Assembly (NCBI GenBank): GCA_002631855.1
Contig: NTLF01000017.1
Location: forward strand, 310,001-374,000
Source of the DNA: Zunongwangia sp. ESRF-bin46
GTDB taxonomy: Bacteria > Bacteroidota > Bacteroidia > Flavobacteriales > Flavobacteriaceae
Length of the DNA: 64,000 nt
Direction: 5' to 3'
Every line of letters starts with the position of its first letter. The stretch's first letter is position 1. Below the pieces are notes generated by a model that did no database searches, was not told where the DNA came from, and saw only the letters and a program-made list of their open reading frames with translations. Shown here piece by piece: positions 17,121 through 26,835 of the stretch. Both the position numbers and the translations under genes were made by a program.

Positions 17121-18068
17121 ATGAAAACACTGAAATTTGACAATGGCGACACGATGCACGCCATAGGATTAGGAACTTGGAAAGCAACCGGAAACGATGT
17201 AAAAAAAGCAGTAAAAGAAGCCTTGTATGCCGGTTATAGGCATATTGACACGGCCGCTGTTTATGGAAATGAAGAAGAAATAGGCGAAGCACTTTCTGAG
17301 GTCTTTGCAGAAGGAAACATTATGCGGGAAGATGTATTTATTACATCCAAACTTTGGAACGATGCCCACCAAGAAGGGCAAGTAATTCCTGCGATTGAAG
17401 ATTCCCTTAAAAAGCTAAAATTAGATTATTTAGACCTTTACTTAGTCCATTGGCCCGTAGCTTTTAGACCGGGTGTTGGTTTTCCAGAAAAAACATCAGA
17501 TTTTTTGTCACCAGAAGAAGCACCAATTATTGAAACTTGGAAGCAAATGGAAACCGCAAAAAAAACAGGACACACCAAACATATTGGGGTCTCAAATTTC
17601 AGTAAAGAAAAGCTAAAGGATTTAATTTCAAAAGCTGAAATAAAGCCTGAAATGAATCAAGTGGAAATGCACCCGTATTTACAACAAGTTGATTTGGTAG
17701 ATTTCTGTAAAAGTGAAGATGTTTTAATGACCGCTTATTCCCCATTAGGTTCTGGTGATCGTAGTGCCGCTATGAAAGGTGAAGACGAGCCAAATTTGAT
17801 GGAAATTGATGAGATTAAAGAAATTGCAAGAAAAAATGGTGCTTCAACCGCTCAGGTGTTAATTAATTGGCACAACCAACGTGGAATAGCCACCATACCA
17901 AAATCTGCCAGCAAAGAGCATATAAAGGATAATTTTCAAGCAGCCAGCGTGCAGTTGGACAATGATGATATGAAAACCATTAAAGGGTTGAACAAAAACT
18001 ATCGTTTTATTACCGGTAAGTTTTTTGAAGCTCCAGAAAAAGGATATGAAAACATCTATAACGATTAA
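17121..18068 (+). CDS. Aldo/keto reductase
   Basis: NADPH-dependent carbonyl reductase of 315 residues with a TIM-barrel fold. The catalytic tetrad is visible as Asp and Tyr in YRHIDTAAVYGNE (near 45 and 50), Lys in FITSKLWND (near 77) and His in LYLVHWPV. GVSNFSKEKL and IPKSASKEHIKDN (NADPH phosphate binding) are family signatures. The physiological substrate cannot be inferred. The gene is monocistronic with a strong terminator. Confidence 0.92.
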   Translation: MKTLKFDNGDTMHAIGLGTWKATGNDVKKAVKEALYAGYRHIDTAAVYGNEEEIGEALSEVFAEGNIMREDVFITSKLWNDAHQEGQVIPAIEDSLKKLKLDYLDLYLVHWPVAFRPGVGFPEKTSDFLSPEEAPIIETWKQMETAKKTGHTKHIGVSNFSKEKLKDLISKAEIKPEMNQVEMHPYLQQVDLVDFCKSEDVLMTAYSPLGSGDRSAAMKGEDEPNLMEIDEIKEIARKNGASTAQVLINWHNQRGIATIPKSASKEHIKDNFQAASVQLDNDDMKTIKGLNKNYRFITGKFFEAPEKGYENIYND

Positions 18069-18086
18069 TATACTTCTTATAGAAAT

Positions 18087-18119
18087 AAAAAAGGCGTGGT
18101 TTTTTACCACGCCTTTTTT
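18087..18119. terminator. Bidirectional intrinsic terminator
   Basis: AAAAAAGGCGTGGT pairs with ACCACGCCTTTTTT around a TTTTT loop. It lies between the convergent aldo/keto reductase and rny genes. Confidence 0.9.
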
Positions 18120-18138
18120 ATTTAATCTAATTTAAATT

Positions 18139-19704
18139 TTATTTAGCCACGTTTACAGCTCTTGTTTCCCGTATCACGGTTACTTTTACTTGTCCTGGAT
18201 ACGTCATATCAGTTTGAATTTTCTGTGAAATTTCAAAAGAAAGTTGTGCTGCTTTATCATCACTTACTTTTTCACTTTCAACCATAACCCTAAGCTCACG
18301 ACCCGCTTGAATAGCATATGCTTTATTTACACCATTAAAGCCAAAAGCAATATCCTCAAGGTCTTTAAGACGCTGAATATATGAATCTAGCACTTGTCGG
18401 CGAGCACCTGGACGGGCACCGCTAATCGCATCACATACTTGAACGATTGGTGATAAAAGGCTTGTCATTTCAATTTCATCGTGGTGAGCACCGATGGCGT
18501 TGCACACCTCTGCTTTTTCGCCGTATTTTTCGGCCCATTGCATTCCTAAAATTGCGTGAGGCACTTCTGTTTCGGTTTCTGGCACTTTACCAATATCGTG
18601 TAATAGACCGGCTCTTTTAGCTAGTTTTGGGTTCAATCCTAATTCTGAAGCCATCACACCACATAATCTAGCAACTTCACGAGAGTGATGCAATAAGTTT
18701 TGACCGTAAGACGAACGGTATCGCATTCTACCTACCGCTTTAATTAACTCTGGGCTTAGGCCGTGAATTCCAAGGTCGATTACGGTTCGTTTACCAACTT
18801 CAAGTATTTCGTCTTCAATTTGTTTTGATGTCTTTTTTACTACTTCTTCAATACGTGCTGGGTGAATACGGCCATCGGTAACTAATTTATGCAATGATAA
18901 TCGGGCTACTTCCCTACGTACTGAATCAAAGCAAGATAGAATAATAGCTTCCGGGGTGTCATCTACAATAATTTCAACACCTGTGGCAGCCTCTAATGCT
19001 CTAATATTTCGTCCTTCGCGACCTATGATTCGACCTTTCACATCATCACTTTCCAAGTTGAATACCGATACGCAGTTATCTATAGCTTCTTCAGTACCGA
19101 TACGCTGTATTGTGTTGATCACTATTTTCTTGGCTTCTTGCTGCGCAGTCATTTTTGCTTCCTCAATAGAAGACTGCACAAATTTCATTGCATCGGTTTT
19201 GGCCTCATCTTTTAAGCTCTCTACCAATTGTGATTTTGCTTCTTCTGCCGAAAGACTTGAGATGACTTCCAACTGTTCTATTTGGCTTTTACGAAACTTC
19301 TCTACCTCGCTTTGTTTCTTTTCAAGAAAATCTAATCGCTCATCATATTCTTTCTGTTTGCCTTCTATTTGTGAATTGAGTTTTTTAGTTTTTGCCAACT
19401 CACTAGAAACTTGTGATTCTTTATCCTTGGTGCGTTTTTCGGCTTCAGCCATTTTACTTTCACGCTTATTAATCACTTTTTCGTGTTCAGATTTAAGCTC
19501 GATAAACTTTTCCTTGGCTTGTAATATTTTGTCTTTTTTAATTGATTCAGCTTCGGTTTTGGCTTCCTTTAAAATAGAAGCTGCGTTTTTCTTTGCTGAT
19601 TTTATTAAATGGGATGAGTTATTACGCTCTATTAGCTTGGCTATTAGATAACCAACTGCTAAGGCGACTAGTCCCACTATTATAAGGGTAACCATATTGT
19701 CCAT
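18139..19704 (-). CDS. rny: Ribonuclease Y
   Basis: Membrane-anchored endoribonuclease that initiates mRNA decay. The 521-residue protein has an N-terminal transmembrane helix (about 4-24), a long coiled coil (about 30-170, rich in Lys/Glu), a KH RNA-binding domain (about 210-270, [15 protein letters not shown]) and an HD domain (about 335-430) with the metal-binding HSREVA and LLHDIGK motifs. Length is typical. The gene lies downstream of zapA with the predicted 6S RNA between them. Confidence 0.96.
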   Translation of the reverse strand: MDNMVTLIIVGLVALAVGYLIAKLIERNNSSHLIKSAKKNAASILKEAKTEAESIKKDKILQAKEKFIELKSEHEKVINKRESKMAEAEKRTKDKESQVSSELAKTKKLNSQIEGKQKEYDERLDFLEKKQSEVEKFRKSQIEQLEVISSLSAEEAKSQLVESLKDEAKTDAMKFVQSSIEEAKMTAQQEAKKIVINTIQRIGTEEAIDNCVSVFNLESDDVKGRIIGREGRNIRALEAATGVEIIVDDTPEAIILSCFDSVRREVARLSLHKLVTDGRIHPARIEEVVKKTSKQIEDEILEVGKRTVIDLGIHGLSPELIKAVGRMRYRSSYGQNLLHHSREVARLCGVMASELGLNPKLAKRAGLLHDIGKVPETETEVPHAILGMQWAEKYGEKAEVCNAIGAHHDEIEMTSLLSPIVQVCDAISGARPGARRQVLDSYIQRLKDLEDIAFGFNGVNKAYAIQAGRELRVMVESEKVSDDKAAQLSFEISQKIQTDMTYPGQVKVTVIRETRAVNVAK

Positions 19705-19723
19705 AATTATAAACTTTATATAT

Positions 19724-19886
19724 AAAAAAAGCCTGCACTAATGTGTTTTGAATAAACTCCTAAAAGAAAGTTTAGGGCTAACAAACTGGTCAAACATCCG
19801 CTCAAAGACGGCTCGTTTTAACAGCTTTAACTCACCCTTCTTATAAGAATTAGTGTTGAGTTTACCAAAAAGATATTAATGCAGGC
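19724..19886 (-). ncRNA. ssrS: Predicted 6S RNA (6S-Flavo type)
   Basis: This 207-bp zapA-rny gap holds a near-perfect closing stem: minus-strand GCCTGCATTAAT (19886-19875) pairs with ATTAGTGCAGGC (19742-19731) with one mismatch. The second arm is followed by seven U, so the closing helix abuts a terminator-like tail. The enclosed ~130 nt has weaker internal pairing, including complementary segments around AAACTC...GAGTTTA and CGAGCCGTCTTTGAGCGG, consistent with a long hairpin with a central bubble. A position immediately 3' of zapA is the known context of 6S RNA in many bacteria. 6S RNA binds RNA polymerase holoenzyme and dampens transcription in stationary phase. The exact 5' end is uncertain. 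Confidence 0.75.
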
Positions 19887-19911
19887 AGTAACCTTGTTAT
19901 GTAAAGAACGT

Positions 19912-20202
19912 TTATGACAGGTGCTCTTGCAGTAATTGGTTTAAAGCTTCCAGCTTATCTTCCATTTCCTGCTTGTCATTTGTTTTATCTATCTGTTTTT
20001 GCTCTACCTGAGCGGCAAACTGTAAAGCGCACATGGCTAATACATCTTGCTTGTCCCTCACGGCATAGCTTTTTTCAAACCTTTTGATCATTTCTTCTAT
20101 TTTCTTAGTGGCTAACCGCAGCCCCTCTTCTTGTGAAGGGTTTATTGTTAACGGGTATACCCTATCGGCAATAGAAAGTTTTATTTTTAGTTGGTCTGAC
20201 AT
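19912..20202 (-). CDS. zapA: Cell division protein ZapA
   Basis: Small Z-ring-associated protein of 96 residues that cross-links FtsZ filaments. It shows the ZapA N-terminal pattern (KLSIADRVYPLTINPSQEEGLRLATKKIEEMI) and a C-terminal coiled coil (about 55-95). It lies 12 bases downstream of a coiled-coil gene that is probably its functional companion, and immediately upstream of the predicted 6S RNA. Confidence 0.9.
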   Translation of the reverse strand: MSDQLKIKLSIADRVYPLTINPSQEEGLRLATKKIEEMIKRFEKSYAVRDKQDVLAMCALQFAAQVEQKQIDKTNDKQEMEDKLEALNQLLQEHLS

Positions 20203-20214
20203 TTAGTTTCTCTT

Positions 20215-20505
20215 TTATTCAGAAAGTTGGGTAATACATTGGTCAATTTCCCGAACTAAAGCATTTATCTTGAGCTTTGTATCTCTTTTGTATTGGTCGC
20301 TGCCAAGCATTGAATTTGCCATTTTCAACGAACTACATTTCTCACGCAGGGTCTCAATTTCTTTGTCAGATTCATCCTTTTGTGAACGTAAACCGTCAAG
20401 TTCTTCTTCTAAAGTAGCGTTTTTTTGCTTCAGTTTTTCGTGCCTATGCAATAACTTACTAATCCTATTTTCAAGAGAATCAACAATTTCTGAAAGGTTG
20501 CTCAT
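20215..20505 (-). CDS. Small coiled-coil protein next to ZapA (ZapB-like position)
   Basis: A 96-residue, highly charged protein that is coiled coil along nearly its whole length (heptads from LENRISKLLHRHEKLKQKNATLEEELDGL onward). It is the first gene of the zapA operon, 12 bases before zapA. Its location and shape suggest a division-associated scaffold comparable to ZapB, but coiled-coil composition alone cannot establish homology. Confidence 0.75.
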   Translation of the reverse strand: MSNLSEIVDSLENRISKLLHRHEKLKQKNATLEEELDGLRSQKDESDKEIETLREKCSSLKMANSMLGSDQYKRDTKLKINALVREIDQCITQLSE

Positions 20506-20655
20506 TAAAAATTTATTTCAATACTTCTTACACAAAGTTAACATTCGCGTTTCAATAAGACAACAGTTTTCTGTAATTTTTTGTATTATTGAATAATTGC
20601 ACAATAAAATCACCCTACTCCCCTTTTTAAATAAGCATATTATTATTTTTACCCT

Positions 20656-22344
20656 ATGAAGAAATTTATATTCTGCTTTTTACTGGTAGGCATTACAGCT
20701 TATGGACAAAAATCGATTCCAGAAAACTATTTTAGTAATCCAATGGATATCCCAATGATTCTTTCTGGAAGTTTTGGAGAATTGCGTTCTAATCATTTTC
20801 ATAGTGGTTTGGACATTAAGACCCAACAGCGTGAAGGGATACCAATATATGCTCCCGCCGATGGGTATGTAAGCCGTATAAAAGTATCGCATTATGGATA
20901 CGGAAAAGCGCTATATATTAAACATCCCAATGGCTATTCTACAGTCTATGCGCATTTACAGAATTACGCTGGAGATATAGCCAACTATGTTAAAGAGAAA
21001 CAATACAACAAAGAAACATACGAGATTGAACTATTCCCTAATGCTTCTGCCCTTAAAGTAAACAAAGGTGATTTAATCGCCTATTCGGGAAACAGTGGTG
21101 GAAGCGGAGGCCCTCACCTACATTTTGAAATTAGGGATGGTGCTTCCCGACCTATGAACCCGATGCTTTTTGGCATTGATGTACCAGACTCTAAACGGCC
21201 TTTAATAAGTAGTGTGATAGCCTATCCCATTAGTGAAGATGCCCAAATTAATAACAATCAAAACCCCGTAAAGCTTCGGTTGATCCTTCAAAAGGACGGA
21301 AGTTATAAAGCTGAAAAAATAAAAGCGTTTGGAAAAATAGGGTTTGGAGTATCCACCAATGACCAACTGGATGGAGCTTCTAATAAAAATGGCGTGTACC
21401 AAATAAAAACAGCCTATAACGGACAGGAAAAAATGAATATACTTTTTGAAAAATTTTCATTTGCCGAAACACGTTACCTGAATCGATTTATTGATTATGA
21501 TTATTGGATGACCAACAGGAGCCGCGTTCAAAAGCTCTTTAGGCAATCTAACAACCCGCTAAGCATTATTAAAAATGAGGACACAGACGGGTACATACAA
21601 GTAGATGAAGGGTTCAACTTCAATTACACCATTAAAGTGACGGATTTTAAAGGGAATGAAACAAATATCACGATACCTATTGAAGGTAAAAAAGAAGAAG
21701 TTACTTCTCCAAAAGATGTCAATAAAACAGATGATTATATTTATGCAGATCAAGCAACTTCAATAACTAAAGGCAAGTACAGTGTTTATATCCCTGCGAA
21801 CAGCTTATATGAAGACACTTATTTAGACATCAACATTCAAGGGGACACCTTGCACTTTCATGAAGATAATATTCCCATTCATAAAAACATAACAGTTACT
21901 GCAGATATTTCAAACTATAAAGACACCGACAAAGACAAACTGTATATAGGTCGTTTAAATTATTATGGGCGCCCCTATTACAACACAACCTACAGAAAAG
22001 GCGATAAAATTTCTGCTAGAACCCGAACGTTCGGCACGTATGTAATTGCTACAGATAATACAGGACCTACCATCAAGCCTGTTAATTTTGATGATGGCAA
22101 ATGGATAAGTAGTAATGAAACATTACAAATTTCCATCAATGACGACCTAAGCGGAATAAGCTCTTATCGAGCAACTATTAACGGAAAGTTTATTTTGACA
22201 GAATATGATTATAAAAAAGACGTTTTAACCTATAACTTTGATGATAACGTCATTTCAGAAACCGAAAACAATTTGAAAGTAATTGTTACCGATAATGTGG
22301 GAAATAGTACTACATTTGAAGCAACTTTTTTCAGAAAACAATAA
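20656..22344 (+). CDS. M23 family metallopeptidase
   Basis: Secreted zinc peptidase (LytM/lysostaphin fold) likely to cleave peptidoglycan cross-links. A signal peptide covers about 1-17. The M23 domain is at about 35-175, with zinc ligands His49 and Asp53 (HFHSGLDI), the GYGKALYIKHPNG...YAHL strand pair and the GGPHLHFEIRDG motif with the final ligand and catalytic His. The remaining ~380 residues are beta-rich domains of unknown role. It lies 12 bases before a TonB-dependent receptor gene and is probably co-transcribed with it. Confidence 0.9.
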   Translation: MKKFIFCFLLVGITAYGQKSIPENYFSNPMDIPMILSGSFGELRSNHFHSGLDIKTQQREGIPIYAPADGYVSRIKVSHYGYGKALYIKHPNGYSTVYAHLQNYAGDIANYVKEKQYNKETYEIELFPNASALKVNKGDLIAYSGNSGGSGGPHLHFEIRDGASRPMNPMLFGIDVPDSKRPLISSVIAYPISEDAQINNNQNPVKLRLILQKDGSYKAEKIKAFGKIGFGVSTNDQLDGASNKNGVYQIKTAYNGQEKMNILFEKFSFAETRYLNRFIDYDYWMTNRSRVQKLFRQSNNPLSIIKNEDTDGYIQVDEGFNFNYTIKVTDFKGNETNITIPIEGKKEEVTSPKDVNKTDDYIYADQATSITKGKYSVYIPANSLYEDTYLDINIQGDTLHFHEDNIPIHKNITVTADISNYKDTDKDKLYIGRLNYYGRPYYNTTYRKGDKISARTRTFGTYVIATDNTGPTIKPVNFDDGKWISSNETLQISINDDLSGISSYRATINGKFILTEYDYKKDVLTYNFDDNVISETENNLKVIVTDNVGNSTTFEATFFRKQ

Positions 22345-22356
22345 TAAGTACTGCTT

Positions 22357-24819
22357 TTGAAAACAAAATCGCTACCCCTACTACTCATCCTATTTTTTAT
22401 TTCTACGACTGTATTTTCACAGCAGGCCGTTGTTAAAGGTGTTTTACTCAATGAAGAAGACCAGCCGGTTGTAGGCGCTTCCATTTCCTATGGAAATGAG
22501 GGAACCCTTTCAGACTTTAACGGATATTACCTTATTGAAATTCCTGCAAATGAAGAGGTGACACTTACTTTTTCGCACGTAAGTCATAAAAATATTCAGT
22601 TGACGGTAAATTTAGGCCCTAACGAAGATTACGAGTTAAATCCCGTAATGAACACCAATATTGAGCAAATAGGACAAGTGGTTATTTCAGGTAGGGAACG
22701 TAAACGAGTTGAAGGTATTACCACAATTAGCCCAGAAGCCATCCGTAAAATTCCGGGTGCAAACGCAGGGGTCGAAAACTTATTAAAATCACTGCCAGGA
22801 GTTAGCAGTAACAACGAATTAAGTACGCAATACGCCGTTCGAGGTGGTAATTATGACGAAAACTTGGTGTATGTAAACGAAATTGAAGTGTATCGTCCAT
22901 TCCTTATCCGAAGCGGTCAACAAGAAGGATTGAGCTTTGTAAACAGCGACTTAACCTCGAATGTAGACTTTTCAGCGGGTGGGTTTCAAGCAAAGTATGG
23001 AGATAAATTGTCTTCGGTTCTTGATATTACGTACAGACGACCAGCAAGTTTCGATGCCACAGCAGATTTAAGTTTGTTAGGTGCTAGTGTTTCGGCAGGA
23101 GGAATTTCAAACGATGGTAGATTGACCGGAATTGTAGGTCTTCGCTATCGAGATAATAGTTTGTTAGTTGATGCCAAACAAACAGAAACTAACTACAAGC
23201 CTCGCTTTGCCGATGCGCAAACGTATTTAACGTATAAATTCAGTAATAAGTTTGAATTGGGTTTCCTCGGAAATATTTCCATGAACAGTTATGATTACGA
23301 GCCCTTAACACGCCAAACTAATTTTGGAACCATTTCAGATCCCGTAGCATTGTTGGTTTTTTACGAAGGGCAAGAACAAGATCGCTACAATACATATTTT
23401 GGTGCTTTTAAGGGAACCTATGTTGCTTCAGAAAACTATACAGCGAAGTTTATCGCTTCAGCCTATCAAACCACCGAACAAGAATATTATGATATTTTAG
23501 CTGAATATCGATTAGGTGAAGTAAACACGAATATTGGAGATGAAGATTTAGGTGAAGTTGAATTTACTGAAGGTATCGGCGGTCAACTCACACACGCCCG
23601 TAATGACTTAGACGCCCTTATTTTTAATGCGGAACACAAAGGAATCGCTAAAATTGATGACAATACCATTGAATACGGTGTAAAATATACCCACGAAGAC
23701 ATTCGTGACCGAGTTCAGGAATATGAAATCATTGACTCAGCTGGGTTTTCCATTAGACCACCCATAGTAGATTTTACAAACAACCAACCCTACGAACCTT
23801 TTACGTCACCAATTGTCCCTTATACTACAATTAGAGCAACAAACGATGTGCAAATAGACCGTGTTTCGGGGTATGCGCAGTGGAGTCGCAGGACAACATT
23901 AGGCTCAAACGATATATGGCTGAATGCAGGTGTACGAGCACATAACTGGACCGTAAGTGGTGAAGGTATTGAAAGTACAACGCAGACGGTATTTAGTCCG
24001 CGTGGACAAGTAAGTTTAAAACCCGATTGGGATATGGATATGCTTTTCCGTTTATCTGGAGGGCTTTACCATCAACCACCTTTTTACAGAGAGTTGCGGG
24101 ACTCTACGGGAACCGTTAGACCTGGTGTAAAAGCACAGCAATCCGTACATATCGTATTAGGAAATGATTATAGTTTTGACCTTTGGGGGCGCCCATTCCG
24201 GTTGAACTCTGAACTATATTACAAAAGCTTAACCGATGTAAACCCATATACCTTAGAGAACGTTCGTATTCGCTACCGTGCCAACAACAATGCGGTTGCT
24301 TACGCCTATGGATTGGATGCTCGCCTTGCTGGAGAGTTTGTTCCAGGGACAGAAAGCTGGGTAAGCTTTGGGTATCTTAAAACCGAAGAAAACATTGACG
24401 ATCGCGGGTATATCTTTCGACCAACTGATCAACGATTGAAGTTCGCAGTTCTATTTCAAGATTACGTGAAAATTATTCCTGATTTAAAAATGTACTTAAA
24501 TTTAGTCTACAACACTGGATTACCTGGAGGTTCGCCAAGTTATGCAGATCCGTATGATTACCAAACACGTCTGCCAGACTACAAACGTGCAGATTTGGGA
24601 GTTTCATATGTTATTGTAAATGAAAATAAGTTACGCGACAGTGGCTGGTTAAGTCCTTTTAAAGAATTGACTGTTGGCGCCGAAATCTTTAATATTTTTG
24701 ATGTGCAAAACTCAATCACCAATACATTTGTGCGTGATGTGTACACGAAAGTACAATATGCTATCCCTAACTACCTAACGCCACGTGTTTTTAACGTACG
24801 ACTTACCGCTAAGTTTTAG
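22357..24819 (+). CDS. TonB-dependent receptor with carboxypeptidase-like regulatory domain
   Basis: Outer-membrane receptor of 820 residues. A TTG start 12 bases after the M23 gene opens onto a signal peptide (ending FSQQ). A CarboxypepD_reg-like domain follows at about 22-105 (VVKGVLLNEEDQPVVGASI), then the plug at about 110-235 (ISPEAIRKIPGANAGVENLLKSLPGV, YAVRGGNYDENLVYVNEIEVYRP), then a beta-barrel ending in VFNVRLTAKF. No SusD partner is adjacent, so substrate is unknown. Coupling with the M23 peptidase suggests a cell-envelope role. Confidence 0.9.
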   Translation: MKTKSLPLLLILFFISTTVFSQQAVVKGVLLNEEDQPVVGASISYGNEGTLSDFNGYYLIEIPANEEVTLTFSHVSHKNIQLTVNLGPNEDYELNPVMNTNIEQIGQVVISGRERKRVEGITTISPEAIRKIPGANAGVENLLKSLPGVSSNNELSTQYAVRGGNYDENLVYVNEIEVYRPFLIRSGQQEGLSFVNSDLTSNVDFSAGGFQAKYGDKLSSVLDITYRRPASFDATADLSLLGASVSAGGISNDGRLTGIVGLRYRDNSLLVDAKQTETNYKPRFADAQTYLTYKFSNKFELGFLGNISMNSYDYEPLTRQTNFGTISDPVALLVFYEGQEQDRYNTYFGAFKGTYVASENYTAKFIASAYQTTEQEYYDILAEYRLGEVNTNIGDEDLGEVEFTEGIGGQLTHARNDLDALIFNAEHKGIAKIDDNTIEYGVKYTHEDIRDRVQEYEIIDSAGFSIRPPIVDFTNNQPYEPFTSPIVPYTTIRATNDVQIDRVSGYAQWSRRTTLGSNDIWLNAGVRAHNWTVSGEGIESTTQTVFSPRGQVSLKPDWDMDMLFRLSGGLYHQPPFYRELRDSTGTVRPGVKAQQSVHIVLGNDYSFDLWGRPFRLNSELYYKSLTDVNPYTLENVRIRYRANNNAVAYAYGLDARLAGEFVPGTESWVSFGYLKTEENIDDRGYIFRPTDQRLKFAVLFQDYVKIIPDLKMYLNLVYNTGLPGGSPSYADPYDYQTRLPDYKRADLGVSYVIVNENKLRDSGWLSPFKELTVGAEIFNIFDVQNSITNTFVRDVYTKVQYAIPNYLTPRVFNVRLTAKF

Positions 24820-24831
24820 TAAATTAAAGTG

Positions 24832-25023
24832 ATGAAACCAAATAAAAAGAAAGCTTTACTACTATTAATAACTGGTTTATTTGCTATTGCTCTTTCACAA
24901 CTATTATCACAATACATTGAAGTATCAGATGTTTTAAAAGGAATTTCAACAGGAATCGGTTTTGGATTAATGGCTTTAGCACTTATTTCGTTTAAACTAT
25001 CAATCTATAGGCTTAAATTATAA
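24832..25023 (+). CDS. Small two-helix membrane protein
   Basis: A 63-residue protein beginning at the ATG at 24832 (a GTG codon directly before it is less likely). It has two hydrophobic segments (ALLLLITGLFAIALSQLL and ISTGIGFGLMALALISF) and basic ends. It lies 12 bases after the TonB receptor gene and is probably the last gene of that unit. Function unknown. Confidence 0.65.
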   Translation: MKPNKKKALLLLITGLFAIALSQLLSQYIEVSDVLKGISTGIGFGLMALALISFKLSIYRLKL

Positions 25024-25151
25024 TGAGTTATTCCTCTAATAAGCTTTTTATTATAAGAACTTTCAATAAAAAAGGTGAATATCCACGCAACTTTTTTGAA
25101 AATTACATACTATAGAGTAAAAGAACAATTAGCCAACTTTAAAACTATATT

Positions 25152-26834
25152 ATGCCGAAATTATATTTTACCACTCTATTATTGATTTCTATATTTTTTA
25201 ACTTTTATGCTCAAGCTCAAGAATTAGAGTGGGCAAAATCTACAGGTAGCGTAGGTGTTGATAGAGCATTTAAAATTACTACAGACAATTCTGGAAACAT
25301 TATTTCATCAGGAATATTTAATAACACTATAGATTTTGATCCCAACTCTGGCGTTGATCAACATTCTTCGAATGGGTCAAGTGATATTTTTGTCCAAAAG
25401 TTAGATTCTAATGGCAATTTTATTTGGGCAGTAACTTTTGGTGGTGATAGTTTTGAGTATAATTATGGCGTTACTACAGATACTAATGAAAATATCTATG
25501 TAACGGGAGCTTTTCAGCAAACCGTTGACTTTGGAAATGGTAGTGATATAATTACCTCTCAAGGAGAATTAGACGTTTTTATAATAAAACTTAATAGTAA
25601 TGGCGACTTGCTATGGGTTAAGACTTTAGGAGGTTCTGGTACAGAGATTAGTGAAGAAGTCAAAATAGATGGAGCAGGTAATATTTATATAACTGGAGCC
25701 TATGAAGGAACAGTTGATTTTGATCCAGGAGCAGGTATTCAAGAATTTACTTCTTTAGGCAGGTCAGATATTTTTATTTTAAAATTAGACGTAGACGGAA
25801 ACTACATTTGGGCTAAATGTTTTGGTGGAATACTTGATGATTATGCTAATGCTTTAACTATTGATTCTTCTGAAAATATAGTCACTACAGGTTACTTTAG
25901 CCAAAATGTAGATTTTGATCCAAGTTCTGAAGAATTTATAATATCCTCTAACAACACTGATGTATTCATTCAAAAATTAGATCCTGCTGGAAATTTTATT
26001 TGGGCAAAAGGGAATAGCTCAAGTGCTATTAGCCAAGGAAAATCTATAATTACAGACAATACAGGTAATATTTATATAGCTGGTGCTTTTGATGATAGCT
26101 TATATTTTGGTTCTGAAAATGGTAATCCCACAGCTGTTTCAAATGGTAGTACAGACAGTTTTATTTTAAAGCTTAATGAGCTTGGAGACTTTAGGTGGTT
26201 AAAATCTATTGGAGGAAGTGAAGGAGATTTTACTAATGATATTACATTGGATAGTAATAACAATGTTATTGCCACAGGTGTTTTTACAGGTGCAGTAGAT
26301 TTTGATCCTGGAAGTAACAGTCATATTATCAACTCTAACGGAAGTCAAGATATGTTCATACAAATATTAGATGCTACTGGAAGTTTTATTAATGCACATG
26401 GAACTGGTGCAAGCTCATTTGATTATGGTGAAGCAATTACTGTCGATAATGAAGATAATATTTATTTAGCCACAAGCTTTAGTGAAACAGTAGATATTGA
26501 CCCTAGCTCGGACACCTATCCATTAACATCAAATGGACTTATTGATTTTTCAATTGCGAAATTTAGCCCCATTTCATTAGGCATCAATGAAAATAGTTTT
26601 CAAACTTATCTAATTACTTATCCAAACCCAACCTCTGGTAATCTAACAATTGCATTTGGAGAATATTACGAAAATATAAATATTTCTATTTACAACAGTC
26701 TTGGACAGCATATACTTAAAAAAACTGAATATCAAACAAATAAATTAGAGTTAAACATCGATGCGCCTGCAGGGGTTTATTTTGGTGAAATTGAAACAGA
26801 CCAAAAATCTATTATTAAAATTATTAAAGAATAA
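25152..26834 (+). CDS. Secreted beta-propeller (SBBP-like) protein with T9SS sorting domain
   Basis: A 560-residue protein with a signal peptide ending YAQA. About seven repeats of roughly 60-65 residues follow, each with a GNIYITGAF-like strand, an xVDFDPGS turn and a DxFIxKLDxNGNFxWAK strand, consistent with a seven-bladed beta-propeller. The last ~75 residues (TYPNPTSGNLTIAFGE, LGQHILKKTE, APAGVYFGEIE) are a type A sorting domain for the type IX secretion system. Surface or extracellular location; ligand unknown. It is convergent with the cysteine desulfurase gene, 1 base apart. Confidence 0.85.
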   Translation: MPKLYFTTLLLISIFFNFYAQAQELEWAKSTGSVGVDRAFKITTDNSGNIISSGIFNNTIDFDPNSGVDQHSSNGSSDIFVQKLDSNGNFIWAVTFGGDSFEYNYGVTTDTNENIYVTGAFQQTVDFGNGSDIITSQGELDVFIIKLNSNGDLLWVKTLGGSGTEISEEVKIDGAGNIYITGAYEGTVDFDPGAGIQEFTSLGRSDIFILKLDVDGNYIWAKCFGGILDDYANALTIDSSENIVTTGYFSQNVDFDPSSEEFIISSNNTDVFIQKLDPAGNFIWAKGNSSSAISQGKSIITDNTGNIYIAGAFDDSLYFGSENGNPTAVSNGSTDSFILKLNELGDFRWLKSIGGSEGDFTNDITLDSNNNVIATGVFTGAVDFDPGSNSHIINSNGSQDMFIQILDATGSFINAHGTGASSFDYGEAITVDNEDNIYLATSFSETVDIDPSSDTYPLTSNGLIDFSIAKFSPISLGINENSFQTYLITYPNPTSGNLTIAFGEYYENINISIYNSLGQHILKKTEYQTNKLELNIDAPAGVYFGEIETDQKSIIKIIKE

Positions 26835-26835
26835 A

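Noticed and set aside
25024-25151. Possible terminator-like A-rich/T-rich inverted segment near 25070-25100
   Set aside because: The GGTG/CACG core is too short and interrupted to call a hairpin with confidence.
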